This document shows, in pieces, positions 36,455 to 44,715 of a stretch of 64,000 nucleotides of DNA. The translations under genes were made by a program, and so were the position numbers. Each line of letters opens with the position of its first letter. Position 1 is the stretch's first letter. The notes below the pieces were generated by a model. That model was not told the origin of the DNA, made no database searches, and saw only the letters and a program-made list of their open reading frames with translations. The stretch covers positions 63,122 to 127,121 of the forward strand of contig NZ_LN876584.1 of assembly GCF_001282725.1 (NCBI RefSeq). The letters are read 5' to 3'. The DNA is from Inediibacterium massiliense. Lineage in GTDB: Bacteria > Bacillota > Clostridia > Peptostreptococcales > Thermotaleaceae.

Positions 36455-36720
36455 AAATTTAAAAATTTTCATCTATCGACTTGGATATTGAGTCCTATTC
36501 CTAGATAATAGAAGTATGGAATAAGGATCTATCTGGATTAAGGCTGTTCTCTCCTGCAGCAAGACTGCATTTAAAGACTGTCTCCCAGCCAACAGGTGTA
36601 CTGCAAACTCACAAGCTGTATCTCTTGCCTATCATACCGAATGTTAGTAGCTTCGGGCAGCTTATGATTGACAAGTATTGAATACTCATACGCGAGGTTG
36701 TTGCCATCCGGTTGGTAACT
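36455..36720 (+). ncRNA. Bridge RNA candidate of IS110 copy 2
   Basis: The 5' non-coding end folds into the two loops expected of a bridge RNA. Target-binding loop 36542-36590: GGCUG closes with CAGCC, the left guide UCUCUCCU (36548-36555) equals the left target plus core, an inner hairpin GCAG-CAAGA-CUGC follows, then AAAG (36573-36576) complementary to CUUU of the right target. Donor-binding loop 36656-36705: GGCAGC closes with GUUGCC, ACAAGU (36671-36676) equals the element's right end, an AGUAU-UGA-AUACU hairpin follows, then AUACG (36688-36692) complementary to CGTAT of the left end. RNA ends are estimates. Confidence 0.7.
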
Positions 36721-36776
36721 AGGGATAGGTTTCAGTATCCAAGCCGTTCCAAATTCATAGAAAGGAGGTCCTATCC

Positions 36777-38003
36777 ATGAAATTATTTGTTGGTATTGAT
36801 GTTAGTTCTGAAAAACTTGATACTTGTTTTCTCACCAGTGAAGATCAAATTTTACTAGAAGTTTCTCTACCCAATAATGTTGTTGGTGCTAGTAAAATCA
36901 AAGAACATATTAGCCATTTCACTGATCTAATTCGGTATGATCGTATTATAATCGGTATGGAAGCAACTTCTATTTACAGCTTTCATCCTTCAACTTTCCT
37001 ATCAGAAGACTCTGAGCTTAAGTCTTTAGGAGTCGAAGTTGTTGTTATGAATCCTAAGGCTATACATCGGTTTAAAGGCCTATTTGAAGAAGATAAAACC
37101 GATAAAATAGATGCTTATCGTATTGCTGACTTTCTTCGCTTTGATCGTTTCAATACTTCCTTGATTAAAGAAGAACAATATATGGCTTTACAAAGATTAA
37201 CTAGATCACGTTACCAGCTCATTGGTCAATTGACTGAAATGAAGCAACATTTTTTAGAAAATATTTATTACAAGTGTAATACCCTCACTAAAGAAATTGA
37301 TACATCTGTCTTTGGTACAACCATGATGGACTTAGTAACCGACTCTATGACTCTTGAAGACATCGCCAATATGTCTTTAGAGGATTTGGCTGCTATTTTA
37401 CAAGAAAAAGGCCGTGGTCGATTTAGCAATCCTGAAAAGCTTGCGAAATCACTTTCAAAAGCCATTAGAGACTCTTATCGACTAGGAAAAGTCATGCAGA
37501 ATTCAGTCGATGTTATTTTGGCTTCATATGCTATGATGATTAAAACCATAAAAAAACAGATCAAAGAACTTGATAAAGCAATTCAGCAATTATTTGAAAT
37601 TTTACCTGAATCCAAATCATTGCTTAGCATTCCAGGCATTGGACCTGTTTATGCTGCTGGCATAATAGCCGAAATTGGTCAAATTCAACGCTTCGAAAAT
37701 GAATCCAAAATTGCCAAATATGCAGGTCTTTACTGGAAGCGAAAACAATCTGGTAATTTTGAATCTGAAAGAACTACAATGACTAAAACGGGAAATCATT
37801 ACCTTCGCTATTACTTGATTGAAGCTGCCAATTCACTTATGCGTAATGAACCTGTTTATAGAGAATACTATCTCAAGAAATATCATGAAGTTCCTAAGCA
37901 TCAACATAAAAGAGCTCTCGTCCTTACTGCAAGAAAATTTGTGCGCATGGTGGATGTGCTGCTACGCAATCACCAACTTTATGCACCAGAAAGGAGTGTA
38001 TAA
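36777..38003 (+). CDS. IS110-family transposase, copy 2
   Basis: 408 residues, three amino-acid differences from copy 1, with all DEDD residues (D8, E62, D109, D112) and the C-terminal Transposase_20 domain intact. AGGAGG is 8 bp before the ATG. Encoded opposite to the sigma/anti-sigma operon it interrupts, so readthrough would give antisense RNA to neither neighbour beyond the 3' non-coding end. Confidence 0.95.
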   Translation: MKLFVGIDVSSEKLDTCFLTSEDQILLEVSLPNNVVGASKIKEHISHFTDLIRYDRIIIGMEATSIYSFHPSTFLSEDSELKSLGVEVVVMNPKAIHRFKGLFEEDKTDKIDAYRIADFLRFDRFNTSLIKEEQYMALQRLTRSRYQLIGQLTEMKQHFLENIYYKCNTLTKEIDTSVFGTTMMDLVTDSMTLEDIANMSLEDLAAILQEKGRGRFSNPEKLAKSLSKAIRDSYRLGKVMQNSVDVILASYAMMIKTIKKQIKELDKAIQQLFEILPESKSLLSIPGIGPVYAAGIIAEIGQIQRFENESKIAKYAGLYWKRKQSGNFESERTTMTKTGNHYLRYYLIEAANSLMRNEPVYREYYLKKYHEVPKHQHKRALVLTARKFVRMVDVLLRNHQLYAPERSV

Positions 38004-38148
38004 TATCGAATAATCTTCGATGCGCAATCTTTTCGTTTTAATCCTAATTTACCTTAGGTTTATTAAGTGCTGACTTTTTTAGAAAATATTATTGTAAGTT
38101 TAATCAAAACCTATCTTTTTCTATCTTGACTTATTACCACAAGTCTTT

Positions 38149-38346
38149 ATTTTTATTCATATTTTCTATAGTCTTATGAAATACAGCCTCTTTATTACTA
38201 TTTTTACTAAAATCTTTATCTAATATCTTTCCTAATTCTAATAGGTCATTATATTCTTGTGATTGGAATGAATGGATCGTTTCTATCCCATTTAAATAAT
38301 TATCTATATCTTGCGAGAATCTATCTTCAATACTTTTTTTATTCAT
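38149..38346 (-). pseudogene. N-terminal part of the split anti-sigma-like protein
   Basis: About 66 native residues starting MNKKSIEDRFSQDIDNYLNG, helical and charged, with no membrane span; this is the cytoplasmic part that would contact the sigma factor. The frame runs into IS110 copy 2 and gains four foreign residues (DLW preceded by K) before a stop at 38134. The ATG overlaps the sigma stop codon by 4 bp (ATGA), the usual sigma/anti-sigma coupling. Loss of the membrane anchor would release it from any surface signal. Confidence 0.7.
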
Positions 38347-38900
38347 ACGGATTCCTCCCTCTTTATTTCTTTTTTTAGTTTTTTCATTGTACGATAAAGA
38401 ATAATTCCCACATTATTTTCAGTAATATCCAATATATTTGCAATTTCTTTGTTTTTTAAATTCCCACCAAATTTTAATGCTACAATATTTCTCTCCCTTG
38501 GGCTTAATAGATTCAAAATCTTAAACAGCTCATCATTTGTCTCTTCTATTAATACCATCCTTTCTGGAGTCTTCTCCCCAGATATTAATTCTTTGATCCC
38601 ATCTAGAGAAAAGAGTTTTCGTTTTTTTATGCTTCTAAAGTAGTCATTGATCACATTTTTAGCTATGGCAAACAACCATACCTCAAATGGAGATTCACTT
38701 TGAGAATATGTATTTATTTTAAGCATTACTTTTTCAAATACCTGACTTGTTAAATCTTCTGTTGTATGAGGGCAATGTACTCGATAATATATATAGTTAT
38801 ATACTCTTTTATAATAAGCTTCAAAAATATCAGCTAATTCTTTTTCTTTGTAAACATTCTTTTGGTCCTCTAAGCAGTGCACTACAGATACCTGCTGCAT
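38343..38900 (-). CDS. ECF-type RNA polymerase sigma factor (1)
   Basis: Sigma-70 family factor of 185 residues with only regions 2 and 4. Region 2 (~residues 22-95) includes YYKRVYNYIYYRV, EDLTSQVFEKVMLK and WLFAIAKNVINDYFRS; region 4 (~residues 125-180) includes LSPRERNIVALKFGGNLKNKEIANILDITENNV. AAGGAGG lies 10 bp upstream of the ATG. Its partner, encoded by the overlapping downstream gene, is disrupted by IS110 copy 2, so the factor may be unusually free or unusually inhibited. Its regulon cannot be read from the sequence. Confidence 0.9.
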   Translation of the reverse strand: MQQVSVVHCLEDQKNVYKEKELADIFEAYYKRVYNYIYYRVHCPHTTEDLTSQVFEKVMLKINTYSQSESPFEVWLFAIAKNVINDYFRSIKKRKLFSLDGIKELISGEKTPERMVLIEETNDELFKILNLLSPRERNIVALKFGGNLKNKEIANILDITENNVGIILYRTMKKLKKEIKREESV

Positions 38901-39273
38901 CTTTTATCAACCTCCTTTTCTGGCCTATTTCACTTAGCTAAGTAATTTCATATGTTAATACGTAAATTTTTTCATTTCATTACATCTATTTTAAATATTT
39001 TTTTATCTTATGAATAGATTTCAATTCAATTATGCTCTATACCTATTGAATATAGCCACTTGCTTTATTTAAAAATTTCTATTTTACTTTTTTATTATTA
39101 TTTATTTTACTAGATATGCATTTCCTTCTTATTCATAAACTCTTTTATATTTTTTCAGTTCTAAATACAAAAAACTTCTAGCTTTACTTAAACTAGAAGT
39201 TCTTATATTTGGAAGACATATATCTTTGTAACTGTCCCCAGTATTTATATATCTTTGTAACTGTCCCCAGTAT
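38901..39273. other. Gap between sigma gene and cheY with REP-like repeats
   Basis: AT-rich intergenic region. It holds a hairpin AACTTCTAG / CTAGAAGTT (39168-39200) like those next to other REP units, and two tandem 29-bp copies (39222-39277) carrying GTAACTGTCCCC, a variant of the REP motif. The rest (38920-39160) presumably contains the sigma gene promoter; I see no further gene. Confidence 0.6.
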
Positions 39274-39636
39274 TTATTGATGCAATTGAACCTTAATAAT
39301 TTCTTCTACCAATCTTTCTTTTTTATAAGGCTTTACAATATAGCTTTTCGCTCCTGCTTGTATAGCCTGCATCACAGACGTCTCTTGTCCTATTGCAGAA
39401 CATACTATAATCTTTGCATCTGGATCAATCTTTTTAATTTCTTTTATAGCAGTTACCCCATCCATATTGGGCATAGTCACATCCATTAGTACTACACTAG
39501 GTTTTAATTGTTGGTATTTTTTTATAGCCTCTAATCCATCCTTTGCTTCTCCTACTACTTCTAAATGATTTTGCTTTAATATTTTTGCTATATCTGCTCT
39601 TACAAACAACGCATCATCTACAATTAAGATTCCCAT
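39274..39636 (-). CDS. cheY: CheY-like response regulator
   Basis: Single receiver domain of 120 residues. The acidic pocket is in VDDA (Asp7/8), the phospho-acceptor is Asp52 (VLMDVTMPNMDG) and the conserved lysine is in IVKPYKKERL. It has no output domain, as expected for CheY, which carries the chemotaxis signal to the flagellar motor. Last gene of MCP-cheW-cheA-cheY, 12 bp after cheA. GGAGGAG precedes the ATG. Confidence 0.9.
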   Translation of the reverse strand: MGILIVDDALFVRADIAKILKQNHLEVVGEAKDGLEAIKKYQQLKPSVVLMDVTMPNMDGVTAIKEIKKIDPDAKIIVCSAIGQETSVMQAIQAGAKSYIVKPYKKERLVEEIIKVQLHQ

Positions 39637-39648
39637 ATTACTCCTCCT

Positions 39649-41619
39649 CTATTGATTAAAATTTTTGCTTACAGAGGATATATCCATAATGTATGCAAGC
39701 GTACCATCTCCTAATATGCTTACACCAGAAATATCCTGAAGATTTCCTAATAATTGATTTTCTCCTACGAAATCACTGATAGACTTAATGACAATTTGTT
39801 GTTCTTTTACAATCCTATTGACTACAAACCCAAACTTTCTTTCTGCTACAGCTACGATAATAATGGATACTTTATGGGTAGGAATTTGATTTTCTATTTG
39901 AAAATATTTTTCGAGACATATAAGAGGAATGGCTTCTTCTCTCCAGTGAAAAATTTCTATTCCACCTACTTTGTGAATTCTTTCATCTGTATGAACATTT
40001 TTTACTCTCAAAATTTCTATAATGTTATAAACTGGAAGAGCAAAAGTATATTCTTGCTCTTTTATAATCAATGCTTGACTGATGGCTAATGTTAATGGAA
40101 GTTTAATAATAAAGCTAGTACCTTGTCCTTTATTTGTTTGAATATCAATCATTCCATGCAACTTTCTAATGTTTGACTTTACTACGTCTAATCCTACTCC
40201 TCTTCCAGATATGTCACTTACCTTCGCTGCCGTAGAAAAACCTGGCTCAAATATGTAATATAGTATCTCTTTATCAGATAAATTATTTAATTTATCTTCT
40301 GTAGCAAGTCCTTTCTCTAATACTTTTCTTTTTATTTTATTTACATCCAATCCACAACCATCATCAGATAAAGTAATGATTACGTATCTTTCTTCACTTT
40401 TAGCACTTAATTTTAGGTTTCCTGTTGCTTTTTTTCTTTGGTTGAATCTTTCTTCCTTTTCTTCAATTCCATGGTCAATCGCATTTCTTAAAAGATGGGT
40501 AATAGGATCTACTAGTTCTTCTATAATGCCTCTATCAATTTCTGTCTCACTACCCTCAATAATAAAATCAACCTCTTTATTGCATTTTAAGGATAAATCT
40601 CTTACCATCCTTGGAAAACGTTTGAAAATATTTTCTAAAGGAAGCATTCTAGTACCCATGACTGTCTCTTGTAGCTGCGTTCCAACTAAATTGATGTGAG
40701 ATAAAGTATTGAGTAATTTATGGATATGTATATCATTTTTATAAGCTTTTTTTAAATGAAATGAAATTTGATTTAAATTTTCCTTATCTGTAATAAACTC
40801 TCCTACTAAATTTAATATTTTGTCTATCTTACTAATATCTACTCTTATAGTAGATTTTTCTTGACTTATATGATTTTCTGAAATTTTTTCAACTTGTTTT
40901 TCTTTGTTACATGCACTTTTTTGTACTTTTGTTATAAACACATTTTTCAATTGAGAAACAAATTGAATTTGCTCATAGATTTTTTCATCTTCTTCCTCTG
41001 TATCAAACATCATAACAAAAGTATCTCCAAAATCTTCATCAGCTACTTGAATAAAATCAGGAGGAATGGTTCTATGGATTGTTCCTATCTGAGACAATGA
41101 GTCATGAATTTGAAAAGCTTTGATACATTTCATCTCTACATCTTCATCAAATACAATCTCTATTTCATGAGTTCTTGGTAGTTCTTTGTCTGCATGATGT
41201 TCTTCTTTGCACTCTTTATCCATTTTATTTTGTTTTAAGATGTGATTGATTTGCTCTAAAATATCTTCTATATGAGTATTACAGCTCGTTCCTTCACAAA
41301 TACTTGTATACATTTCTTTGAATAAATCTACTGCATAAAATGATACATTCATGATAGAAAGATCTATATGTATTTCTTTTTCTCTTATTTTAGAAAGCAA
41401 ACTTTCAAGGGCATGAGCTAATGAAGACATTTTTTCAAATCCCATAATTGCAGATGACCCTTTGATAGAATGAACCATTCTAAAAATACAATGAATGGAT
41501 TCTTCATTTTCCGGTCCATTTTCAAGATTCAATAATTCTTCTTCTATTTTTTCTATTTGTTCTTTCGTTTCTTCTAAAAATAAACAAAGATCCTCCATAT
41601 CAAATCGATCTGTACTCAT
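39649..41619 (-). CDS. cheA: Chemotaxis histidine kinase CheA
   Basis: Sensor kinase of 656 residues. Domains in order: Hpt (~5-110) with phospho-His50 in MVHSIKGSS; a linker with a short response-regulator-binding-like region (~135-225); dimerisation and HATPase domains (~255-500) with LLRNAIDHGIE, DDGCGLD and GRGVGLDVV; and a CheW-like domain (~505-650). It phosphorylates CheY in response to the upstream MCP. The start is set at the ATG at 41619, where AAAGGAG has better spacing than at 41625. CheR, CheB, CheC and CheD are not present in the window. Confidence 0.93.
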   Translation of the reverse strand: MSTDRFDMEDLCLFLEETKEQIEKIEEELLNLENGPENEESIHCIFRMVHSIKGSSAIMGFEKMSSLAHALESLLSKIREKEIHIDLSIMNVSFYAVDLFKEMYTSICEGTSCNTHIEDILEQINHILKQNKMDKECKEEHHADKELPRTHEIEIVFDEDVEMKCIKAFQIHDSLSQIGTIHRTIPPDFIQVADEDFGDTFVMMFDTEEEDEKIYEQIQFVSQLKNVFITKVQKSACNKEKQVEKISENHISQEKSTIRVDISKIDKILNLVGEFITDKENLNQISFHLKKAYKNDIHIHKLLNTLSHINLVGTQLQETVMGTRMLPLENIFKRFPRMVRDLSLKCNKEVDFIIEGSETEIDRGIIEELVDPITHLLRNAIDHGIEEKEERFNQRKKATGNLKLSAKSEERYVIITLSDDGCGLDVNKIKRKVLEKGLATEDKLNNLSDKEILYYIFEPGFSTAAKVSDISGRGVGLDVVKSNIRKLHGMIDIQTNKGQGTSFIIKLPLTLAISQALIIKEQEYTFALPVYNIIEILRVKNVHTDERIHKVGGIEIFHWREEAIPLICLEKYFQIENQIPTHKVSIIIVAVAERKFGFVVNRIVKEQQIVIKSISDFVGENQLLGNLQDISGVSILGDGTLAYIMDISSVSKNFNQ

Positions 41620-41648
41620 GCTCATTCTCCTTTATATCATCCATCCTC

Positions 41649-42074
41649 TTATACATGAAATATTTTTTCAATATCTATATAAAAAAGCATTCTTTTTTCT
41701 TTTTTTATTACCCCGGCAATATAATCATAATGAATATTCATTTCATCTAAAGAAGAGTTTATGCAAGATGGATCAAATTCTTCTACACAAGATACTCCAT
41801 CTACTAACAATCCTACATTCTGCCCATTACTATTTATCACAATAATTCTGGATTTTTTAGTGATTTCATAACCATTTAGTCCTAATTTTCTCCTTATATT
41901 TACAACAGGCACTAATACGCCTCTTAAATTGATCATTCCCTCTATGTAGTATGGGGCCTTAGGAATTTTATGAATAGCTATGTCTTTTAATCTATTGATT
42001 TCCTTTACTTTTGATATGTCTATTGCATATTCTTCATCTTCTAAAACAAAAATTACAAATTGATTTTGATTCAT
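41649..42074 (-). CDS. cheW: Chemotaxis coupling protein CheW
   Basis: Adaptor of 141 residues that links receptors to CheA. The SH3-like fold is seen in QFVIFVLEDEEYAIDI, YIEGMINLRGVLVPVVNIRRKLG and a receptor/CheA-binding C-terminal half. GGGAGG precedes the ATG. Spacing is 18 bp from the upstream MCP gene and about 29 bp to cheA, so one operon. It has no extra domains. Confidence 0.93.
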   Translation of the reverse strand: MNQNQFVIFVLEDEEYAIDISKVKEINRLKDIAIHKIPKAPYYIEGMINLRGVLVPVVNIRRKLGLNGYEITKKSRIIVINSNGQNVGLLVDGVSCVEEFDPSCINSSLDEMNIHYDYIAGVIKKEKRMLFYIDIEKIFHV

Positions 42075-42092
42075 TTCAAAATCCTCCCATAT

Positions 42093-44381
42093 CTATATTT
42101 GGGATATTTTAAATTTTGATGTAATATTTGATAAGGTTACTGCCTGATCTTCAAGATTTTGAGCTGTTGCAGCCATTTCTTCGCTACTTGCAGATACCTC
42201 ATTTGTCATATGGCTGATGCTTTCTGCTGTAGCTAAAAGTTCTTCACTTGCAGCTGATTGTTCTTCGGCTGCACTTGCTACTCCTTGAGATAGCTCACTT
42301 ACTTTTTCTATAGATAAGATCACCTCATCAATTGCCGTTACTTGCTCTTCTACAGCAGCTGATACCTGAACAGAAAGATCATTCACCTTTTGTATAGCTT
42401 CCATAATAGATTGACTTGCTTGACTTTGCTCCTCTGTTGATAGTGCAATTTCATTAATTAGACCTGTGGTATTGTTAATAGATTCAAATATTTGATCTAA
42501 TGAATTTCCAGTATTTTTTACTAAAGTGACACCATTTTCTACCTGCTTTGCACCATTATTTGTTTTATGAATAGCATCTTGAACTTCTTCTTGAATCTTT
42601 TTTACTAATTTTGTAATATCTTTTGTAGCTTCTCCGCTTTTTTCCGCTAAACTTCCTATGGCTCCTGCTACTACTGCAAATCCTTTTCCATGTTCTCCTG
42701 CTCTTGCTGCTTCAATAGATGCATTTAATGATAAAAGATTCGTTTGTTCTGCAATATCATCAATAACCTCTACAATATCTCCAATCTCAATAGCAGCTTT
42801 TCCCAACCCTGTGATGACATGTGTAATATTTTCCATTACTTTATTAATATTATCCATTTCCTTTATCGTATGATCTATAGCTTCTTTTCCTTGTGTCCCT
42901 ACTTCTACTGTTTTTTCTGCTACTTTATTTGCATTTTGAGAATTACTTGCAATGAGTGCAATAGATGCATTCATTTGTCCCAATGCTCCTGTTACTTCTA
43001 CAATTTCTTCTGCTGTCTCTTCTATATTTTTTGCTACATCACTTGCGGCTTTTCCTAATTCTTCTATAGAACTGTTGACCACATGAATATTGCCAGACAT
43101 ATCACTTACATTAGATGCCACATCTCCTATAGATCGACTCATCTCATTCATAGCTGTTGTTAATTCTTCTATAGAAGTAGCTTGATCCTGTGTTGAAGAA
43201 GCGATTTCCTCTGCCGCACTACTTGTCTCTTGTGAAGCATTTGTCAACTGACTGGTTACATCTAAAATTTTGATCATAGAATGTTTTTGTCCGTCTATCA
43301 TTTGATTGAAGCTCTTTGCCAATACTCCAATTTCATCTTTAGATTTAACATGTGCATAAACTGTAAGATCTCCATTGGCTGCTTGCTCCATTAATTGCAT
43401 TAAATGCTTGATTCCATCACTCATCTGCTTAGAAATGAAAAAAGCAAATACAGCACCTATTAAAATAGCCATGATAATGATCTTTAACGTACTATTTCTT
43501 ATACCTATTACAGGTTTCATATACTCAGACACAGGTATGTTAATTGCCAAAGACCACTTTCCTACTGGTTCATATATATTTAATTTTTCTACTCCTTCAT
43601 ATTCATAAGTACCAAATCCAGATTCGCCACTGACCATCTTTTGTGCAATCTCTTTTAAGGAGCTACTTTCTGAATTTAAAAGGTTTTCCTGAAGAATCTT
43701 TTCTTTTTGTGGATGATATAAAACAACTCCTTCTTTGTCTATCAAATAAGCATATCCAGTTTCTCCTGCTTGTACTTCTTTGATTACATTTATTATATTA
43801 GAAAATGGAATTGTCATCCCTATAGCTCCAACAATATTTCCTCTACTACTTTTTAATGGCATACTATAGCTAATAATTTCCTCATTCGAATTTTTAGATA
43901 CAATCACTTCACTCCAAAAACAATTTCCTTTCATTGCTTCTTTAAAATATTCTCTATCTGACAAATCTAATCCAATTTCTGCATTTTTACTAATATCTAA
44001 TATAACTTTTCCATTGTTATCTATAATGCAAATACCATCTGATATATCTTCTATAGTTTTTCCAAAATCTTTCACTAAAATCTCTGCTTCTCTAGCTGTA
44101 TTCTCACTTATCATTCCTTGTTCTAATTCATCTGCATATTGAACAATAGAAGGAATTCCTCTTAAAATACTTCCAATCTTTTCAACTTGCTCTGTCTGAA
44201 AATTTATTTTTTCCTTCGTTCCACGAAGCCTAGCATCCAAGGTACTTTTTGTTCCTTCATTGATTGCATACTTTGAATTATTATACGAATAATATCCTAG
44301 GGTTGAAAGAGGTAAAACAATAAGTATAAGTGCAAATATCATTAGTTTAGACATAATATTAAGCTGTTTTTTCCATTTCAC
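42093..44381 (-). CDS. Methyl-accepting chemotaxis protein with Cache sensor
   Basis: Receptor of 762 residues. One membrane span at ~10-32, an extracytoplasmic dCache-type domain to ~residue 300 (GICIIDNNGKVILDISKNAEIG, GYAYLIDKEGVVLYHP), a second span at ~302-322, HAMP (~325-375) and a long signalling coiled coil. The tip reads [38 protein letters not shown], so the usual ADEVRKLAE is changed to AGAIGSLAE. The start is a GTG at 44381 after GAGGAGAGGG. It heads the MCP-cheW-cheA-cheY operon. Cache domains often bind amino acids or carboxylates; the ligand here is unknown. Confidence 0.92.
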   Translation of the reverse strand: MKWKKQLNIMSKLMIFALILIVLPLSTLGYYSYNNSKYAINEGTKSTLDARLRGTKEKINFQTEQVEKIGSILRGIPSIVQYADELEQGMISENTAREAEILVKDFGKTIEDISDGICIIDNNGKVILDISKNAEIGLDLSDREYFKEAMKGNCFWSEVIVSKNSNEEIISYSMPLKSSRGNIVGAIGMTIPFSNIINVIKEVQAGETGYAYLIDKEGVVLYHPQKEKILQENLLNSESSSLKEIAQKMVSGESGFGTYEYEGVEKLNIYEPVGKWSLAINIPVSEYMKPVIGIRNSTLKIIIMAILIGAVFAFFISKQMSDGIKHLMQLMEQAANGDLTVYAHVKSKDEIGVLAKSFNQMIDGQKHSMIKILDVTSQLTNASQETSSAAEEIASSTQDQATSIEELTTAMNEMSRSIGDVASNVSDMSGNIHVVNSSIEELGKAASDVAKNIEETAEEIVEVTGALGQMNASIALIASNSQNANKVAEKTVEVGTQGKEAIDHTIKEMDNINKVMENITHVITGLGKAAIEIGDIVEVIDDIAEQTNLLSLNASIEAARAGEHGKGFAVVAGAIGSLAEKSGEATKDITKLVKKIQEEVQDAIHKTNNGAKQVENGVTLVKNTGNSLDQIFESINNTTGLINEIALSTEEQSQASQSIMEAIQKVNDLSVQVSAAVEEQVTAIDEVILSIEKVSELSQGVASAAEEQSAASEELLATAESISHMTNEVSASSEEMAATAQNLEDQAVTLSNITSKFKISQI

Positions 44382-44715
44382 TTTTACCCTCTCCTCATAA
44401 TTTTTATATTTTTATTACTGTGCAACCAATTCTGTTCCTTCTAATAGTGTTAGCTACATACATTCTATTGTATTTTTTTATCATCTCCTATTTAGTAAAA
44501 TAAACCTCCATTCTTTTAATTTTCTATAAATGCATCTTTAAAGGTTATTATACAATATTATACAATATTGAGACATTTCAGTCAATATTCTGCCTTTTTC
44601 TCCATTTCTCTAAATAAAACCCCTTAAATCTTATTTTTATTAAGGGGTTTCTAAACTTATAAAGTATTTATGCTCCATTTATTTTTTATTGTTTATACTA
44701 TCTAGTTATATATAA
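44382..44715. other. Gap between the two MCP genes
   Basis: AT-rich region containing a terminator at 44615-44650 (CCCCTTAA / TTAAGGGG) for the 44716 gene. The part at 44382-44600 presumably carries the promoter of the chemotaxis operon, but I see no convincing -35/-10 pair and no further gene. Confidence 0.6.

Larger units (their letters stand above)
36439..38144 (+). mobile_element. IS110-family insertion sequence, copy 2 (1,706 bp)
   Basis: Same length and ends as copy 1. Left junction reads TCTCTC-CT-CGTATAAT and right junction ACCACAAGT-CT-TTATTT. The reconstructed empty site is TCTCTC-CT-TTATTT, i.e. AAATAAAGGAGAGATCATTATG on the gene strand in two parts: AAATAAAG and GAGAGATCATTATG. 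The transposase points away from the interrupted gene, as in copy 1, because the target is directional. Core CT is also the core known for IS621. Confidence 0.93.

Noticed and set aside
36433-36476. A 40-bp shared regulatory leader of two unrelated genes
   Set aside because: The similarity between 16513-16552 and 36433-36472 is explained by the IS left end plus the shared target half.
39222-39277. CRISPR-like array
   Set aside because: Only two direct units without spacers; it is a tandem copy of a REP variant. No cas genes or arrays were seen in the window.
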